Source: Neoroseomonas lacus
Lineage (GTDB): Bacteria; Pseudomonadota; Alphaproteobacteria; Acetobacterales; Acetobacteraceae
Direction of reading: 5' to 3'
Assembly: GCF_014644535.1 (NCBI RefSeq)
Contig: NZ_BMKW01000004.1
Span: forward strand, 124,001 to 188,000
DNA length: 64,000 bases
Shown: positions 63,083 through 64,000 of the stretch, piece by piece
Numbering within the stretch: position 1 is the first letter of the stretch
Layout: each line of letters begins with the position of its first letter
Position numbers and translations under genes: made by a program
Notes under the pieces: model-generated
What the model was told of the DNA's origin: nothing
What the model saw: the letters and a program-made list of their open reading frames with translations, nothing else
The model's database searches: none

Positions 63083-63346
63083 GGGCCTCTGGACACCTTG
63101 AATTGGTGCCGGGCCCGACCGCCGTGCGAAGACGAAAAGATTGTCCCGGGCAAAGTTCCCCGCGAGATTCCTGGCGCCGGGCACGACGGGCCTCCCGCCT
63201 CTGCGAAAACCCCCACCGCCCAACAATAAGTATCGGTTTCCAAAGGCCTCGGGCCGAAGCGGGCGCCCATTCACGTTGAAAAGCAACGCGAATGGGTACC
63301 CGTGGTGGGGAGTGGTCCGGAGAGGGGCGTCGCCCCTCTCTGGTCT
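63034..63346. repeat. Dispersed four-hairpin repeat R1, copy 5 (with an internal insertion)
   Basis: The left inner hairpin is at 63071-63092 and the right arm begins at 63240, 147 bases later. In the right arm the inner hairpin is interrupted after CCAAAGGCCTCGGGCC by about 45 bases that form their own stem (CCCATTCACGTTG with CAACGCGAATGGG), before TGGTGGGG resumes. The outer hairpins GAGAGGGGCACTGCCCCTCTC and GAGAGGGGCGTCGCCCCTCTC are intact. The left end lies inside a coding sequence. Confidence 0.75.
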
Positions 63347-63353
63347 TCCCCCC

Positions 63354-64000
63354 TCACACCGGCCGATCGCCCTTCACCGTCACCCGGTTCCCGTACCGCG
63401 TCGCCGGCCAGTAATCCCACATCGCCCGGTGCTGCGCGCAGCGATTGTCCCAGAACGCCACCGAATTCTCCCGCCAGCGGAAGCGGCACTGGAACAGCGG
63501 ATTGGCCATGTGCTCGAACAGATAGGCCAGCACCCCGGTGCTCTCATCGAGCGGAATATCCAGGATGCGCCTGGTGAACCCCTTGTTCACGAACAGCGCC
63601 TTCTTCCCCGTCACCGGATGCGTCCGCACCACCGGATGCACCGCCCGCGGATAGGCCGGCCGGTCCTTCACGCCGAAATTCGCATAGGTGCCGCGGTAGT
63701 TCTCCTCGCCGTCATGCACGGCGGTCAACCCGTCGATATACGCCTTCATCCGCTCCGACAGCGCGTCATAGGCGGCGTACATGTTGGCGAACAGCGTGTC
63801 GCCACCCACCGGCGGGCATTGCTTGATGTAGAGGATGCTGCCCATCGGCGGCTCCTCGTCGCAGGAGACGTCCGAATGCCAGCCCTCACCATTGGCCCGC
63901 GGGCTGTCGCGATCCGCCTTGATGATCATCAGTCCCGCATGCCCGCCCTCGGTCGGCGCCGCCGGGTGGATGTGCAACGTCCCGAACCGCTCGCCGAAGG
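63354..64000 (-). CDS. TauD/TfdA-family Fe(II)/2-oxoglutarate dioxygenase (5' end outside window)
   Basis: At least 215 residues are visible and the start is beyond base 64000. The iron-binding facial triad is present: HSD in GEGWHSDVSCDEEPP, and the distal His in RCAQHRAMWDY near the end. The 2-oxoglutarate-binding Arg is in YGNRVTVKGDRP. TauD/TfdA enzymes hydroxylate taurine, alkyl sulfates, 2,4-D and similar compounds; the sequence TYANFGVKDRPAYPRAVHPVVR fits the family but does not identify the substrate. The stop is 8 bases from repeat R1 copy 5. Confidence 0.9.
   Translation of the reverse strand, partial: FGERFGTLHIHPAAPTEGGHAGLMIIKADRDSPRANGEGWHSDVSCDEEPPMGSILYIKQCPPVGGDTLFANMYAAYDALSERMKAYIDGLTAVHDGEENYRGTYANFGVKDRPAYPRAVHPVVRTHPVTGKKALFVNKGFTRRILDIPLDESTGVLAYLFEHMANPLFQCRFRWRENSVAFWDNRCAQHRAMWDYWPATRYGNRVTVKGDRPV

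Noticed and set aside
1..64000. CRISPR array, prophage, insertion sequence or integron
   Set aside because: No regular direct repeats with unique spacers, no transposase, integrase or phage structural genes were found. The repeats present are palindromic and dispersed.

Overview
This is a very GC-rich, gene-dense chromosomal window from an alphaproteobacterium. The best fit is the Rhodospirillales/Acetobacteraceae (Roseomonas-like). The evidence is the alphaproteobacterial flagellar genes flbT, flaF and flbD, an NAD-linked formate dehydrogenase with a fused beta subunit as in Methylobacterium, an ExoD protein, and several families of GC-rich palindromic intergenic repeats. The genus is inference; no rRNA is present.

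Layout. 1-2612: tail of a respiratory nitrate reductase operon (narJ end, narI, a parvulin-type PPIase, a small unknown gene, a hemerythrin-like protein). 2679-7102: two-subunit NAD-dependent formate dehydrogenase. 7525-12434 (-): YhiI-RbbA-YhhJ type efflux system. 12961-15320 (-): TonB-dependent receptor under a cobalamin riboswitch. 15474-18330 (-): ExoD, a crotonase lacking both catalytic glutamates, and a CaiB-type CoA transferase. 18397-23119: complete osmF-yehYXW type osmoprotectant ABC operon flanked by two paralogous stand-alone CBS proteins. 23189-25717: sulfurtransferase, Bug/TctC binding protein and a DUF1194 protein. 26045-30004: small unknown, aminoethylphosphonate-type aminotransferase, PHB-depolymerase-family esterase with a coupled small protein, and an OmpW-like porin. 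30189-33184: formate-THF ligase and a MurA homologue with Asp in place of the catalytic Cys. 33496-35438 (-): SGNH hydrolase and OpgC-type acyltransferase.

35646-53558 is a large flagellar region. On the minus strand lie fliF-fliG-fliH-fliN-flbD-flhA-flhF-flhG and fliK-flgD. On the plus strand lie flgE-flgK-flgL, flagellin, flbT and flaF, with a FlaG-like gene facing flaF. A divergent pair of sigma-54 (-24/-12) promoters sits between fliK and flgE, consistent with control by FlbD encoded in the same region.

53680-64000: AbrB-family membrane protein, adenine phosphoribosyltransferase, DUF2842 protein, tRNA-Pro(CGG), cytochrome c' and a b-type cytochrome, unknown membrane protein, LysM protein, psd-pssA (phosphatidylethanolamine synthesis), dihaem cytochrome c, tyrosine-phosphatase-like protein and a partial TauD/TfdA dioxygenase.

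The least explained part is three dispersed intergenic repeat families, here called R1, R2 and R3. R1 has five copies, usually about 230 bp, each built of four hairpins with a fixed spacing of about 118 bp between the inner pair; arms differ between copies by changes that keep base pairing. R2 has three copies of about 60 bp, each just 3' of a gene and in that gene's orientation. R3 has three copies of up to about 145 bp, with a long stem and a conserved 16-nt loop. No insertion sequence, prophage, CRISPR array or rRNA operon was seen.
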